From positions 102,723 through 166,722 of the forward strand of contig NZ_WIBF01000011.1 in assembly GCF_009496005.1 (NCBI RefSeq): a stretch of DNA of 64,000 nucleotides, given 5' to 3'. A program made the translations under genes and the position numbers. This document shows, piece by piece, positions 1 through 7,542 of the stretch (positions within the stretch are counted from its first letter, which is position 1; every line of letters begins with the position of its first letter). The stretch comes from Tritonibacter litoralis (GTDB lineage: Bacteria; Pseudomonadota; Alphaproteobacteria; Rhodobacterales; Rhodobacteraceae). The notes under the pieces were generated by a model. The model saw only the letters and a program-made list of their open reading frames with translations, did not search any database and was not told where the DNA came from.

Positions 1-27
1 GGAACGCCGCCTGCCGGAGGAGAGCGC

Positions 28-537
28 ATGAACCGCCCCCGTCCAGAGCCCATTCAGCAAGTCAAACACCGTCGCGACGCGGCGCTGCATGCCTTGGTGT
101 CTTCGGTGCCCTATATCCAATTCATGGGCATCACCTTTGACCGGCGGGGCAATGAGCTGACGGCGCAGCTGAATTTTGATGATAAGCTGATCGGCAACCC
201 CGTGTTGCCCGCCCTGCACGGTGGGGCCACTGCTGCGTTTCTGGAGATGACGGCGATGATCACACTTCATTGGACCGTACTGTGGGAAGGGATCGAAAGC
301 GGTGCCTATGATCTCGAAGCCATGGCCGCGGGAGATTTGCCACGCCAGCCCAAGACCATCGATTTCAGCGTGGATTACCTGCGGTCTGGCCTGCCGCGCG
401 ATGCCTACGCGCGGGCGCGGGTCTGGCGGTCCGGTCGCCGGTTTGCATCGGTGCATGTGGAGGCGTGGCAGGACAACAAGGAAAAACTGCTGGCCCAAGC
501 CACTGGGCATTTTTTGATGGCCACCGAGCCCGAATAG
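28..537 (+). CDS. PaaI-type hotdog-fold thioesterase
   Basis: Predicted acyl-CoA (or related thioester) hydrolase of the PaaI/YiiD hotdog superfamily, 169 residues, cytoplasmic. The hotdog core shows the helix-start motif PALHGGATAAFLEMTA near residues 61-76, where the HGG turn is the family signature, followed by a strand containing TIDFSVDYLRSG. The ATG follows a strong GGAGGAG ribosome site seven bases upstream. The gene runs nine bases ahead of the MATE gene, so the two are probably cotranscribed. The substrate cannot be read from the sequence; in proteobacteria such proteins often scavenge aromatic or short-chain acyl-CoAs. The family call is firm, the exact activity is not. Confidence 0.85.
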   Translation: MNRPRPEPIQQVKHRRDAALHALVSSVPYIQFMGITFDRRGNELTAQLNFDDKLIGNPVLPALHGGATAAFLEMTAMITLHWTVLWEGIESGAYDLEAMAAGDLPRQPKTIDFSVDYLRSGLPRDAYARARVWRSGRRFASVHVEAWQDNKEKLLAQATGHFLMATEPE

Positions 538-546
538 ACGACGCTT

Positions 547-1887
547 ATGGCACGCACCGATCAGGTCACATTCAAGCCCGTGTCGCACCGCCGCGTGCTT
601 AAGATCGCCTTGCCGGTGGTGGTGTCCAATGCAACCGTTCCCTTGCTTGGGGTGGTGGACACGGGCGTGGTTGGCCAGCTGGGGGATGCTGCCGCGCTGG
701 CGGCTGTTGCGGTTGGCTCGGTTATTCTGACGTCGCTTTACTGGATCTTTGGTTTCTTGCGAATGGGGACGGTTGGGCTTGCCAGCCAGGCCATCGGGCG
801 CGGCGACACGCCCGAGGTCGCGGCGATCCTCACGCGCTGTTTGCTGATTGGGATCGGAGCAGGGTTGGTCATCACACTGTTGCAGGTGCCGCTGTTCTCA
901 TTGGCTCTGTCGCTGGCGGCTCCGTCGGACTCAGCCAGTGAGATGGCGCGGAGTTACTTGGGCATCCGGGTCTGGTCCGCGCCTGCCATGATTGCCATTT
1001 ATGGTCTGTCAGGTTGGCTGATTGCGCAGGAGCGCACCTTTTCCTTTTTCGCCGTGCAAGTGGTCATGAACCTTTTGAACATGGTGCTGGATATCTGGTT
1101 TGTCCTTGGCCTTGACTGGGGGGTGAACGGCGTTGCGATGGCCACCTTCATTGCCGAATGGTCGGGTTTTGCCTTGGGGCTTTGGTTCTGTCGGGACGCG
1201 TTTCAATCGCCACGTTGGCGCGCCTGGGCGCGGGTGCTTGATGCGGCGCGTCTGAAACATATGGCGATGGTCAACAGTGACATTCTGATCCGGTCCCTGC
1301 TGCTGCAGGCGATCTTCTCCTCCTTTATCTTTCTTGCCGCGCGCCAGGGTGACGTGACCTTGGCCGCTAATCAGGTTTTGCTGCAGCTCATGTTTGTCAC
1401 GGCGTATGGGATGGATGGGTTTGCCTTTGCCGCGGAAACGCTTGTGGGGCAGGCGCTGGGCGCGCAACAGCGCGCGGCACTTCGGCAAAGTGTCAAAATC
1501 ACCAGCTTTTGGGGCTTTGTCGTGGTTGCCGCTATGGCGGCAGCCTTTGCGCTGTGGGGCGCTGTGTTTATCGACACCATGACGACGTCAGGGGATGTTC
1601 GTAGTGTCGCACGAGAATTCCTGCCTTACATCGTGGCGGCCCCCATTTTAGGTTGGGCCAGTTGGATGCTTGATGGAATTTTTATCGGCGCAACGGCGTC
1701 GCGCGACATGCGGAATATGATGATCCTGAGCGCTGCGATCTATGTGGCTGCGGGGCTAATTTTGACACCGGTGTTTGGCAATCACGGGCTGTGGTTGGCG
1801 TTGCTGATTTCATTTGTGGCACGCGGTGTCACGCTGGGTCTGCGATACCCGGCGCTGGAAGCGCGCGCCGGGCCAGCCCTGTCATAA
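547..1887 (+). CDS. MATE family efflux transporter
   Basis: Multidrug and toxic compound extrusion transporter of 446 residues in the inner membrane, expected to export organic cations using a Na+ or H+ gradient. The protein is almost entirely hydrophobic, with about twelve membrane segments in two homologous halves. The N-terminal half opens with the family-like stretch ALPVVVSNATVPLLGVVDT. It resembles the DinF-like branch (short loops, GLASQAIGRGD after helix 2). The start follows the thioesterase stop by nine bases without a strong ribosome site, which suggests translational dependence on the upstream gene. It converges with the arsC-like gene only nine bases away. Substrate unknown. Confidence 0.9.
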   Translation: MARTDQVTFKPVSHRRVLKIALPVVVSNATVPLLGVVDTGVVGQLGDAAALAAVAVGSVILTSLYWIFGFLRMGTVGLASQAIGRGDTPEVAAILTRCLLIGIGAGLVITLLQVPLFSLALSLAAPSDSASEMARSYLGIRVWSAPAMIAIYGLSGWLIAQERTFSFFAVQVVMNLLNMVLDIWFVLGLDWGVNGVAMATFIAEWSGFALGLWFCRDAFQSPRWRAWARVLDAARLKHMAMVNSDILIRSLLLQAIFSSFIFLAARQGDVTLAANQVLLQLMFVTAYGMDGFAFAAETLVGQALGAQQRAALRQSVKITSFWGFVVVAAMAAAFALWGAVFIDTMTTSGDVRSVAREFLPYIVAAPILGWASWMLDGIFIGATASRDMRNMMILSAAIYVAAGLILTPVFGNHGLWLALLISFVARGVTLGLRYPALEARAGPALS

Positions 1888-1896
1888 CCGGCGCTG

Positions 1897-2238
1897 TCAC
1901 AGCAGCTCTGCCAGCGCCTCGGTCGGGCGGCCAATCCGGGCGGTGGTCGCCGTAAATGCAATGGGGCGTTCGATCAGCGCGGGATGTTCGGCCATGGCAG
2001 CCAACAGGGCGGCGTCGTCCATATCTGCGCTCAGGTTCAGCTCTTTGAACAGCGCATCCTTGCGGCGCATCATCTGAATGGCAGGGACATCCAGCAATGC
2101 TTGCACCTTGGTCAACTCAGCCAGAGTGGGCCCGTCTTTTTGATAAAGGCGCACATCGACGGTCACGCCCTTTTCTTCAAAGAACGCAAGGCCTGCGCGG
2201 GATTTGGAGCAGCGCGGATTGTGCCAGTAGGTAATCAC
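1897..2238 (-). CDS. arsC: ArsC family reductase (arsenate reductase-like)
   Basis: Small thioredoxin-fold protein of 113 residues in the glutaredoxin-dependent ArsC family. The N-terminal motif NPRCSKS places the nucleophilic cysteine at residue 10, and ERPI near residue 90 supplies the arginine typical of the anion site. True arsenate reductases of this class are about 140 residues; this shorter version resembles ArsC/Spx-like members whose role is uncertain. No arsB, arsH or ArsR gene is adjacent, so arsenate reduction is only a family-based guess. Its start overlaps the pyrD stop by four bases, so it is translated after pyrD from one mRNA. Confidence 0.8.
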   Translation of the reverse strand: MITYWHNPRCSKSRAGLAFFEEKGVTVDVRLYQKDGPTLAELTKVQALLDVPAIQMMRRKDALFKELNLSADMDDAALLAAMAEHPALIERPIAFTATTARIGRPTEALAELL

Positions 2239-3293
2239 AGCCAGTCTCCCTTTTTGCTGCCAACCGCATCTGCCACTGTCGCGTGCCCATCGCGCGCCAG
2301 CAGGGCATCCAGGCCGGTTGCGATCTCACCCGCAAGGCTCAGCCCGCCATAGACCATGGCTGTGTAAAACTGCACGGCAGAAGCTCCGGCGCAGATCTTG
2401 GCATAGGCCTGTTCGGCGGTGCTGATGCCGCCGACCCCGATCAGGGGCACAGCCCCTGCCAGCCGGTCCGACAGCTGGGCCACCACGCGGGTTGATTTCT
2501 TAAACAAAGGCGCGCCGGACAGGCCACCTGCCTCATCCTTGTGCGGGCTTTGCAGACCATCGCGGGACAGAGTGGTATTGGTGGTGATCACCCCGTCAAT
2601 GCCAGTTTCCTGGGCGACGGCTGCGATATCGTCCAGCTCTTCCAGTGTCAGATCCGGGGCGATCTTCAAGAACACCGGAACGCGTCGCTCCAGGTCGTCG
2701 CGGACCTCAATCACACCGTTCAAAAGCGCGCTCAGCGCAGCCTTGCCCTGCAGATCCCGCAGTTTCTCGGTATTGGGGGAGGACACGTTGACCGTGGCAA
2801 AATCCAAATGTGAACCGCAGTGACGCAGAACCGTGGCAAAATCCGCCGCCCGGTCACTGCTATCTTTGTTGGCACCTAGATTCAGGCCAATCACCGCGTC
2901 TTTGGGACGCTTCGCCAGACGGGCACCAATGGCTTCCATGCCTTCGTTGTTAAAGCCAAAGCGGTTGATCGCGGCGCGATCCTCGCTCAGCCGAAACAGG
3001 CGGGGCTTGGGATTTCCGGGCTGCGGGCGCGGGGTGGCGGCCCCCACTTCGATAAAGCCAAATCCAGCGCGGCTCAGCGGAGCAAGCGCTTCGGCGTTTT
3101 TGTCAAAACCGGCCGCGAGGCCCACAGGGTTCGGTAGATCCAGACCCGCAACTTTGGTGCGCAAGCGGGCAGAGGTCACAGGACCGGGCGTTGGCGCAAG
3201 CCCGGATTTCAGCGCGGATATCGACAGCCCATGTGCGGCCTCGGGGTCCATCCGGTGGAGGGCAGTCAGCGCCAGTTTTTCGACCAGTTTCAT
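2235..3293 (-). CDS. pyrD: Quinone-dependent dihydroorotate dehydrogenase
   Basis: Class 2 dihydroorotate dehydrogenase, 352 residues, carrying out the fourth step of de novo pyrimidine synthesis (dihydroorotate to orotate) with FMN and delivering electrons to membrane quinone. The N-terminal 40 residues form the amphipathic quinone-binding extension typical of class 2. The FMN/orotate-binding barrel follows with GLAAGFDKN, the catalytic serine region [15 protein letters not shown], and KIAPDL. The length matches the family. Downstream it overlaps the ArsC-like gene by four bases. It is a biosynthetic gene and is unrelated in function to the pyrimidine-degrading locus at the right end of the window. 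Confidence 0.96.
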   Translation of the reverse strand: MKLVEKLALTALHRMDPEAAHGLSISALKSGLAPTPGPVTSARLRTKVAGLDLPNPVGLAAGFDKNAEALAPLSRAGFGFIEVGAATPRPQPGNPKPRLFRLSEDRAAINRFGFNNEGMEAIGARLAKRPKDAVIGLNLGANKDSSDRAADFATVLRHCGSHLDFATVNVSSPNTEKLRDLQGKAALSALLNGVIEVRDDLERRVPVFLKIAPDLTLEELDDIAAVAQETGIDGVITTNTTLSRDGLQSPHKDEAGGLSGAPLFKKSTRVVAQLSDRLAGAVPLIGVGGISTAEQAYAKICAGASAVQFYTAMVYGGLSLAGEIATGLDALLARDGHATVADAVGSKKGDWL

Positions 3294-3302
3294 GGTTTTT
3301 TC

Positions 3303-3641
3303 TTACTCCATATCCGACGGGAACTGATGTTGACCATCGACCAAGGGCAAGGGTTTGCTCCACAGAACATCGGTCATATGGAGTTCCCGGTAGAGATGCG
3401 GGAACAAGGCCCCGCCGCGTGACGGCTCCCATTTCAGCGCCTCACCCAACCCTTCGGCATCCAACGCCAAGAGCCACAGGCCGTCCTCGTCTGCAAAATG
3501 CTTGGCCGCGGTTTCGGCCGCTTGGGGGGCGGTGGAAAAATGGACAAAGCCATCAGCCAGATCCACCGGCGCGCCACGTGTTTCTCCAGCCTCCTGAAAG
3601 GCGTCCCATTCGTCCTGACGGAATATCTTGTAAATCAGCAT
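3303..3641 (-). CDS. DUF952 domain protein
   Basis: Small cytoplasmic protein of 112 residues from the DUF952 family, function unknown. The start is placed at the ATG giving MLIYKIFRQDEW because an AGAGG ribosome site precedes it and DUF952 proteins begin with this sequence; the frame stays open further upstream but that part is not family-like. Family features seen are DGFVHFSTAPQ and the C-terminal FPHLYREL. DUF952 has been linked to glutathione-transferase-like or ADP-ribosyl-type folds, but no reaction is established. It lies nine bases upstream of pyrD on the same strand and is probably in the same transcript. Confidence 0.85.
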   Translation of the reverse strand: MLIYKIFRQDEWDAFQEAGETRGAPVDLADGFVHFSTAPQAAETAAKHFADEDGLWLLALDAEGLGEALKWEPSRGGALFPHLYRELHMTDVLWSKPLPLVDGQHQFPSDME

Positions 3642-3913
3642 GGGGCCTCTGATGCACGGGGATGCGCTGCGGGTCAAGAGGAGGCGTGATGTCTGAAACC
3701 AAGTCCGAATATTGGCCCCGCGCCGGGCGTTTCCCGTCCGCCTCTCATGTAATATTTCGCATAATTTCGCACATTTCACGGTCATTCTGTTGGGTTTTTG
3801 ACCATATGGGCGAAAATTGCCCAAGGGTTTTCTTGCCCCTATTTCCCCTTTGGATCAGGATCAACCGGATCTAGTCTCAGGAACTAGGTACATTCGAACA
3901 GGGAGTTCACCTA
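3642..3913. other. Divergent intergenic region DUF952 / 5'-nucleotidase
   Basis: These 272 bases separate two divergent transcription units and must hold both promoters. The right half is AT-richer than the flanking genes, and a GGGAG ribosome site precedes the nucleotidase start. No convincing operator, terminator or small gene was seen. Confidence 0.5.
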
Positions 3914-5497
3914 ATGATGTTGTCTCGTTTTCTGTCCAGTGTTGCGGCATTGGGGCTAACGTCCGGCATGGCCGCTGCTGAGTTCAATCTGACCATTTTG
4001 CACACCAATGACATTCACAGCCGTATTGAATCGATCAACAAATACGATTCCACCTGCGGCGCGGATGATGAGGCCGAGGGCAAGTGTTTTGGCGGTGTGG
4101 CGCGGATCAAAACCATGATCGACGCAAAGCGCGCTGAACTGGCTGATGCAAACCTGCTGGTCTTGGACGCAGGGGATCCGTTTCAGGGCTCATTGTTTTA
4201 CACCACCTACAAAGGCGCAGCCGAGGCTGAGTTTATGGAGGCCATCGGATACGACGTGATGGCGGTGGGCAACCATGAATTTGATGACGGGCCCGAGGGT
4301 CTGGCCAAATTCATTGACGCGGTGTCCTTCCCGGTGATCTCGGGCAATCTGGATCTGTCGGCCGAGGCAAGCCTCAAAGAAAAAGTATCCAACCATGTGG
4401 TGCTGGAGATCGGCGGTGAGAAGATCGGCGTGATCTCGGTTCTGGCGACCGATACGGTGGATACCTCATCTCCGGGGCCGAATGTGATTTTTCAGGATGA
4501 GATCGACAGCCTCAAGGCGGATGTTGCCGCGCTCGAGGCGGAAGGTGTCAACAAGATCATCGCATTGACCCACGTGGGCCTGTCCAAGGATCTGGAAATC
4601 GCGGCGGCGGTTCCGGGTTTGGATCTGGTGGTGGGCGGCCATTCTCATACGTTGTTGTCAAACACCAGCGACCGCGCGGCTGGCCCTTATCCGATGATGG
4701 TCGGCGCGGTCCCTGTGGTGCAGGCCTATGCCTATTCCAAATATGTGGGCGAACTGTCGATCACTTTTGATGATGCAGGCCATGTAACCGCTGCTGCGGG
4801 TGAGCCGATCCTGTTGGATGCGTCAGTAACGCCCGATGCCGCGATGGCAGCCCGTGTGGCAGAAATGGGTGCACCCATTGAAGCCGTGAAGAAAGAAGTT
4901 GTCGCCGAGGCCAAAGAAGCCATCGAAGGCGCGCGCGAGTTCTGCCGCACCGGTGAATGTGCCATCGGCAATTTGGTTGCAGACGCTATGCTGGACCGGG
5001 TCAAGGACCAAGGAATTCAGATTGCGATCCAGAACGGCGGCGGTTTGCGGGCCTCTATCGATGCGGGTGAGATCACGATGGGCGAAGTCCTGAGCGTCCT
5101 GCCGTTCCAGAACACGTTGTCGACCTTTGAAGTCACCGGTCAAACCGTGATTGACGCGCTGGAAAACGGTGTGAGCCAGGTCGAAGAGGTCAAAGGCCGC
5201 TTTCCCCAGGTGGCAGGTCTGAAATTCACCTGGGATCCTTCGGTGGCAGCGGGTGAAGGCCGTATCCAAGAGGTGCTGGTTCAAGACGGCGACGCATGGG
5301 TTCCGATTGACCCATCCAAATCCTATGGCATGGTGTCCAACAACTATGTGCGCGGTGGCGGCGATGGCTACCGGATGTTTGTCGATGCCGCAAAAGCCTA
5401 TGACTTTGGGCCGGACCTGGCTGATGTGACCGCCGAGTATCTGGCAAAAGTCGGCCCCTATGTGCCCTATACCGACGGACGTATCACCAAAAAATAA
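3914..5497 (+). CDS. Periplasmic 5'-nucleotidase / bifunctional metallophosphatase (UshA-like)
   Basis: Exported nucleotidase of 527 residues that should hydrolyse nucleotides (and perhaps UDP-sugars or cyclic nucleotides) in the periplasm. A signal peptide of about 22 residues ends at AAA-EF. The N-terminal metallophosphoesterase domain carries all metal motifs: LHTNDIHS, DAGDPFQGS, GNHEFDDG and VVGGHSHT. The C-terminal 5_nucleotid_C domain supplies the substrate pocket (IQNGGGLRASI and NNYVRGGGDGY). Two tandem ATGs exist; the first is used here. Expression alone as a monocistron is likely, since a good terminator follows. It would let the cell recover phosphate and nucleosides from extracellular nucleotides. 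Confidence 0.93.
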   Translation: MMLSRFLSSVAALGLTSGMAAAEFNLTILHTNDIHSRIESINKYDSTCGADDEAEGKCFGGVARIKTMIDAKRAELADANLLVLDAGDPFQGSLFYTTYKGAAEAEFMEAIGYDVMAVGNHEFDDGPEGLAKFIDAVSFPVISGNLDLSAEASLKEKVSNHVVLEIGGEKIGVISVLATDTVDTSSPGPNVIFQDEIDSLKADVAALEAEGVNKIIALTHVGLSKDLEIAAAVPGLDLVVGGHSHTLLSNTSDRAAGPYPMMVGAVPVVQAYAYSKYVGELSITFDDAGHVTAAAGEPILLDASVTPDAAMAARVAEMGAPIEAVKKEVVAEAKEAIEGAREFCRTGECAIGNLVADAMLDRVKDQGIQIAIQNGGGLRASIDAGEITMGEVLSVLPFQNTLSTFEVTGQTVIDALENGVSQVEEVKGRFPQVAGLKFTWDPSVAAGEGRIQEVLVQDGDAWVPIDPSKSYGMVSNNYVRGGGDGYRMFVDAAKAYDFGPDLADVTAEYLAKVGPYVPYTDGRITKK

Positions 5498-5517
5498 GCG
5501 CTTGCTCTGCGCATACG

Positions 5518-5550
5518 GCCCCGCTGTTCCTTGTAACGGCGGGGCTTTTT
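5518..5550 (+). terminator. Rho-independent terminator after the 5'-nucleotidase gene
   Basis: Stem GCCCCGCTGTT paired with AACGGCGGGGC (one G-T pair) around a six-base loop, followed by TTTTTCTTTT. It lies 21 bases after the stop codon. Confidence 0.85.
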
Positions 5551-5580
5551 CTTTTGCGGGGTTTCTGGCAGATTGAGGCC

Positions 5581-5889
5581 ATGGATCACCCGCTGATTGA
5601 CCTCATCAACCAGAAAATCGCCGCCGCCGCGGCGGATGGCGCCTTTGAAAACCTTGAAGGCGCAGGCAAACCCTTGCCCAAGGTAGAGGACCCTGAGAAT
5701 GAGCTGGTGAACCGCATTGTAAAAGAAGCAGGTGGCGTGCCTGAGTTTGTCTCGCTATCGCGTGAGCTGGAACGATTGCGGGCGGAACTGCGTGAAACCG
5801 GGGACCGCACCAAACGCAAAGACATCCTGAAAGAGATGTCGATGATGGAAGCGCGGATCGATCTGGCGCGCAAAGCACATCTGCGGTGA
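5581..5889 (+). CDS. DUF1992 domain protein (DnaJ-homologue subfamily C member 28-like)
   Basis: Small soluble protein of 102 residues in the DUF1992 family, the domain also found in eukaryotic DNAJC28, function unknown. The start was set at the ATG giving MDHPLIDLINQKIAAA, which is the usual family N-terminus and has GAGG just upstream; an in-frame ATG nine codons earlier would add a non-conserved extension. Recognisable family sequence is FENLEGAGKPLP, followed by a charged helical second half (LSRELERLRAEL). It precedes the SRAP gene by three bases, so the two are probably translated from one mRNA. Confidence 0.85.
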   Translation: MDHPLIDLINQKIAAAAADGAFENLEGAGKPLPKVEDPENELVNRIVKEAGGVPEFVSLSRELERLRAELRETGDRTKRKDILKEMSMMEARIDLARKAHLR

Positions 5890-5892
5890 CCC

Positions 5893-6609
5893 ATGTGCGG
5901 ACGCTTTGCCCTGACCCTGCCGACGGATGCGATGGCTCAGCTGTTTGCCGCCCAACCGGCGAACACGCTTCCGAACCTGCCCAATTATAATATCTGCCCA
6001 ACCAATCAGATTGCGGTGGTGCAGTCCGGCCCGATGGGGCGACAGCTGGTGTCGATGCGTTGGGGGTTTTTGCCCCATTGGTATCAGTCTGAAACCGACG
6101 GCCCCTTGTTGATCAACGCGCGCAGCGAGACATTGGCCCAAAAACCCGCTTTTGCTGAGGCCTGCCGGACCCGGCGATGTTTGATTCCGGCGGATGGGTT
6201 TTATGAATGGACCAAGGATGAAACGGGCACCCGTCTGCCTTGGTATTTCACCCGTCAGGATGGCGCTCCGATTGTCTTTGGTGCGGTGTGGCAACGCTGG
6301 GGGGATGATCCGCAATCGACCTGCGCCATTGTCACAACTGCGGCCAATCAACGGATCGCGGGGCTGCATCACCGGATGCCGTTGATCCTGGAGCCGGAGC
6401 AATGGGGGCTTTGGCTGGGCGAAGAGGGGCCGGGTGCCGCGCGATTGATGACACCTGGTGCCGAGGACCTGCTGCAGTTCCACCGGGTTGATCCAAAGGT
6501 CAATTCAAACCGCGCAGAAGGGCCCGAGCTGATTGAGCCTTTTGATGGGGATGACCACGTTTCCTTGAAAGGCCCGCAAGAGGACCTGAGCCAGGGAGAA
6601 CTGTTTTAG
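5893..6609 (+). CDS. SOS response-associated peptidase (SRAP/HMCES/YedK family)
   Basis: SRAP domain protein of 238 residues that shields abasic sites in single-stranded DNA by forming a thiazolidine crosslink through its N-terminal cysteine. The start codon is followed directly by Cys2 (MCGRFAL), which becomes the reactive N-terminus after methionine removal. The other active residues are present: the INARSE asparagine near residue 76, Glu105 in DGFYEW, and the GLHHRMP histidine near residue 160. The length matches YedK. It is placed three bases after the DUF1992 gene. No LexA box was identified upstream, so damage induction is not shown by the sequence. Confidence 0.93.
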   Translation: MCGRFALTLPTDAMAQLFAAQPANTLPNLPNYNICPTNQIAVVQSGPMGRQLVSMRWGFLPHWYQSETDGPLLINARSETLAQKPAFAEACRTRRCLIPADGFYEWTKDETGTRLPWYFTRQDGAPIVFGAVWQRWGDDPQSTCAIVTTAANQRIAGLHHRMPLILEPEQWGLWLGEEGPGAARLMTPGAEDLLQFHRVDPKVNSNRAEGPELIEPFDGDDHVSLKGPQEDLSQGELF

Positions 6610-6620
6610 CTGCCCACCGC

Positions 6621-7100
6621 TTAGGGTTTCATCGGAGAGAAAGTCGGTGCCGTCGTCTCGGCATTTGCCGCTTCCGTGACACGGGTCAGAAGTTCAACGA
6701 GCGCCTCACGCTCTTGCGGGCTCAATCCCGGCAACATTTTATCCTGACAGGCACTGACCACAGGGTGGGCTTTCTGCAGCAAGGCCTTGCCTTCTGAGGT
6801 GAGGTAGATTTCGCGCGCGCGACGGTCCAACTGGCTGACTTGGCGATCGATAAGGGATTTGGCTTCTAGTCGATCGATGACCTTGCCCAGCGTCGCGCGA
6901 TCATAGCCGATCTGCTTCGCAACAGAGGCTTGGTCGACGCCGGGAAATGCCTCGAGCGCCCATAATACCGAATACTGTACCGGTGTCAGGTCAATCTTTG
7001 CATCCGACATAGCCGTGGCAAACTGTGCCACGCAGATCTGGTTCAGGCGGCGGATGAGGTGGGAGGGTAGTGAGTACATCTCCGAATGAGGAGAAGCCAT
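6621..7100 (-). CDS. MarR family transcriptional regulator
   Basis: Winged-helix repressor or activator of the MarR/SlyA family, 159 residues, dimeric and DNA-binding. The winged helix spans about residues 40-110 with DQASVAKQIGYDRATLGKVI as recognition region and the wing RQVSQLDRRAREIYLT, where DRR is the family hallmark. The C-terminal helix would contribute to the dimer interface. It is a lone gene converging with the SRAP gene and separated from its upstream neighbour by 440 non-coding bases, so its target is not evident from context. It may regulate itself through the AT-rich region upstream. Confidence 0.92.
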   Translation of the reverse strand: MASPHSEMYSLPSHLIRRLNQICVAQFATAMSDAKIDLTPVQYSVLWALEAFPGVDQASVAKQIGYDRATLGKVIDRLEAKSLIDRQVSQLDRRAREIYLTSEGKALLQKAHPVVSACQDKMLPGLSPQEREALVELLTRVTEAANAETTAPTFSPMKP

Positions 7101-7542
7101 ATATTTGTTTCCTGTATCGACGAGTAACGTGTTTCACGTTTTATTAACCATCTAGCGGATTTACCGATACTTTCTATTTAAAACTAGTGGCAAGTTAGTT
7201 TTTAAAGTTTAGGGAAAAAACAGCTAAAATTTGCTCGTTCAGGCATGCAACGTAAGGTCTCTGACGGCTTTCTGCCAAAAGATGGCCGAGTTCCCGAAGC
7301 GATGTATTCGTTACATCCAAGGATCTGAGAGGCGCAGTCTGCTTCTAGTTGATTTTGCGAGGAAAAATTAAATCGCAGCTACAGAGGCTACTGCTTAAGG
7401 TACCCCTGAAACAAGCTATCCGACGCCGTGAGATGACCAGAATCAGGCAAGTGGTCCCCTAAATTGGGTGCCTTTCGGCCTAAAAGGACATCACAGCATC
7501 GCTGATTGTAATTTAAGCTCCAGGACCCGCGCTGGGGCATTG
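7101..7542. other. 442-base AT-rich gene-free region
   Basis: No gene was found on either strand. The part next to marR (about 7130-7240) is distinctly AT-rich compared with the neighbouring coding DNA and should contain the marR promoter. The remainder lies downstream of the SelD-like gene. No RNA gene, clear terminator or mobile-element gene could be recognised. Confidence 0.5.

Noticed and set aside
1..27. 3' end of an upstream gene at the left edge
   Set aside because: Twenty-seven bases are too few to assign a frame; only the ribosome site of the thioesterase gene can be recognised.
7450..7475. TGGTCCCCTAAATTGGG, resembling the end of some insertion sequences
   Set aside because: No partner inverted repeat, target duplication or transposase remnant is visible nearby.
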